From NCBI GenBank assembly GCA_934418055.1, contig CAKRWX010000188.1, forward strand, positions 1-5,258: 5,258 nucleotides of DNA, read 5' to 3'. The position numbers and the translations under genes were made by a program. This document shows, piece after piece, positions 4,134-5,258 of this stretch (position 1 is its first letter; every line of letters begins with the position of its first letter). Under the pieces are notes generated by a model. The model worked only from the letters and a program-made list of their open reading frames with translations. It ran no database searches and was not told the origin of the DNA. This DNA is from an uncultured Lachnospiraceae bacterium. Its GTDB lineage: Bacteria > Bacillota > Clostridia > Lachnospirales > Lachnospiraceae.

Positions 4134-5258
4134 ATGAAGAGAAAACAAAGGAAAAACAGTCAGGAAAGAAAGGAGGAAGGGCTTGTGAAGACAAGGGCAA
4201 GAGGTATTTTGCTGATTCTGGCATTGTGCCTGTCCATGGTCGGAACCTCCGTGGTTTACGCAGAAGAAGCTGCGAGTCCACCCGGAGCGTACCAGGATGA
4301 AGGACAGGATCAGAGCCAGGACTCGGAAGATACCGGCAAAGACACGGAAAAAGAAGATGATTCCGGGGGCGACGAGAAAAAGAAAGACCAGAATTCCGGG
4401 ACAGAAACACCGGGAAATACGGAGAACACGAGTAGTGCAGTGACTTCGGGAACGTCAGAAAATCCGGGAAACACGCAGGGATCAGGAAGTACAGGAACCC
4501 TGGAGAATACGGAAAACACAGGAAACACGGAAACACCGGGAAGTACGGAGACTCCAGGAAGTACAGAGACACCGGGAGGTACGGAGACTCCAGGAAATAC
4601 AGAAACACCGGGAGGTACGGAGAACACAGGAAGTACAGAAACACCGGGAAATACGGAGAATACAGGAAGTACGGAGACACCGGGAAATACGGAGAATACA
4701 GGGAGTGCGGAGACTCCGGGAAATACGGGAAACACAGGAAGTACGGAAACACCGGGAAACACAGAAACACCGGGAAATACGGAGACTCCAGGAAGTACAG
4801 AAACACCGGGAAGTACGGGAAATACGGGAAATACGGAGAATACAGGGAGTACGGAGACTCCAGGAAGTACAGAGAATACAGGAAGTACGGAGACTCCGGG
4901 AAGTACAGAGATTTCTGGGACAACAGAAACTACGGGAATTTCACAGAAGTCGGACACTACTGCAGAAACGGGTCAGACCGGAGCAACAGTTGAAGCTGGC
5001 AAAGCAGAGACAGGATCGGACAAGACCGGAGAAAACAGTACGACAGCAGAAGGAGCAACAGGAGCAGTAACAGCAACAGCAGCACCAGTTCTGCAAGCAG
5101 TGGCAGCAGCAGCGCCAGTGGCAGCGCCGGCGGCAGCCCCGGTTGTAACATCGACAGAGTTGACTGCAGATGAAACGGACAACACGACAACCAACATTGA
5201 GATTTCGGATGTGGATAATGTCAAGATATCAGTTAATGACAACCAGCAGTTAGAGGTG
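4134..5258 (+). CDS. Secreted or surface protein with signal peptide and Gly-x-Thr-Glu-Thr-Pro hexapeptide repeats (N-terminal 375 aa, partial)
   Basis: The frame is open from the ATG at 4134 to the window edge with no stop. GGGAGG (4121-4126) lies 7 bases before that ATG; an in-frame ATG at 4128 is too close to it. An alternative GTG at 4185 has an even better site. The layout is as follows. Residues 1-24 are a basic N-region. ILLILALCLSMVGTSVV (25-41) is a hydrophobic core, with likely signal peptidase cleavage after VYA (43). Residues 44-90 are acidic and hydrophilic. Residues 130-255 are 21 exact-length hexads of type G-[S/N/G]-T-E-[T/N]-[P/T], with degenerate copies on each side. After a Thr/Glu/Gly-rich stretch, an Ala/Pro linker (about 308-338) leads into a Thr/Asp-rich region that looks like the start of a folded domain. 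I do not recognise a named protein. The repeat probably forms an extended, negatively charged, possibly O-glycosylated stalk that presents a domain encoded beyond the window. Any wall anchor would also lie outside. Confidence 0.85.
   Translation, partial: MKRKQRKNSQERKEEGLVKTRARGILLILALCLSMVGTSVVYAEEAASPPGAYQDEGQDQSQDSEDTGKDTEKEDDSGGDEKKKDQNSGTETPGNTENTSSAVTSGTSENPGNTQGSGSTGTLENTENTGNTETPGSTETPGSTETPGGTETPGNTETPGGTENTGSTETPGNTENTGSTETPGNTENTGSAETPGNTGNTGSTETPGNTETPGNTETPGSTETPGSTGNTGNTENTGSTETPGSTENTGSTETPGSTEISGTTETTGISQKSDTTAETGQTGATVEAGKAETGSDKTGENSTTAEGATGAVTATAAPVLQAVAAAAPVAAPAAAPVVTSTELTADETDNTTTNIEISDVDNVKISVNDNQQLEV
4169..4187 (+). promoter_or_regulatory. Internal ribosome binding site and alternative GTG start of the surface protein
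   Basis: AAAGGAGG (4169-4176) lies 8 bases before an in-frame GTG (4185-4187). Starting there gives a textbook signal peptide with a short basic region (MKTRARG) followed directly by the hydrophobic core, whereas the ATG at 4134 adds 17 very basic residues. The real start could be either or both. A purine-rich Lys/Glu stretch can look like a Shine-Dalgarno by chance, so this is not decisive. Confidence 0.45.
4521..4934 (+). repeat. 18-bp coding tandem repeat, 21 in-phase copies plus two degenerate copies
   Basis: From 4521 to 4898 the sequence is 21 consecutive 18-bp units with no insertion or deletion, typical unit GGAAGTACGGAGACTCCG. Two decayed units follow to 4934, and scattered related text lies upstream from about 4396. 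Each unit encodes one hexapeptide. Units alternate locally between GSTETP and GNTENT, giving a 36-bp higher-order period around hexads 7-12, which suggests growth by block duplication. The unit is a multiple of three and has no stop in several frames, so long spurious open frames appear on both strands here. Confidence 0.95.

Noticed and set aside
4521..4934. Possible CRISPR array or other non-coding tandem repeat
   Set aside because: Units are contiguous 18-mers without spacers, in frame with the surrounding coding sequence, and variation is mostly synonymous or conservative.
4003..4957. Two long open frames on the minus strand (about 306 and 215 codons) rich in SPYFP- and VSVLPG-like repeats
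   Set aside because: They are the reverse reading of the 18-bp coding repeat, which has no stops in these frames. They lack convincing ribosome binding sites, and the plus-strand frame has a signal peptide, start signals and natural composition.

Overview
The window looks like chromosome of a spore-forming, moderate-GC Firmicute, most likely in the Lachnospiraceae (Clostridia). The grounds are strong AGGAGG-type ribosome binding sites, a clostridial-looking leucyl-tRNA synthetase tail, a tiny cysteine/glycine/asparagine-rich protein of a kind I recall from gut Clostridia, and a LytTR regulator. The family assignment is inference. No mobile element, tRNA, rRNA or CRISPR array is visible.

Layout. 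(1) 1-92: the 3' end of leuS (+). (2) 98-151: a strong hairpin terminator shared with a convergent two-gene minus-strand operon of unknown function, 196 aa (1056-466) then 99 aa (420-121). The second gene's stop codon lies in the terminator loop. The operon's leader can fold a hairpin (1063-1098) over the first gene's ribosome binding site. (3) 1229-1768: two small convergent cysteine-rich genes, 84 aa (+) and 77 aa (-), meeting at a hairpin at 1497-1521. Both have upstream motifs resembling a late mother-cell (SigK-type) sporulation promoter. (4) 1841-2899 (-): a membrane-anchored TPR protein. (5) 2900-3164: an AT-rich divergent promoter region with an 18-bp imperfect palindrome. (6) 3165-3989 (+): a one-component regulator joining an NTF2/SnoaL-like domain to a LytTR DNA-binding domain. 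(7) 3990-4133: a perfect 9-bp direct repeat with 12-bp spacing, just upstream of a good -35/-10 pair. (8) 4134 to the window end (+): the N-terminal part of a large secreted or surface protein with a signal peptide, an acidic segment, 21 in-phase hexapeptide repeats (18 bp each) and an Ala/Pro linker; it continues beyond the window.

The most interesting unit is 3165-5258. The regulator is followed by a repeat pair with the geometry known for LytTR sites (9-bp half sites, 21-bp period), placed 7 bp before the -35 of the surface-protein gene. The simplest model, which is inference, is a self-contained module in which a signal read by the NTF2-like domain controls an adjacent repeat-stalk surface protein.
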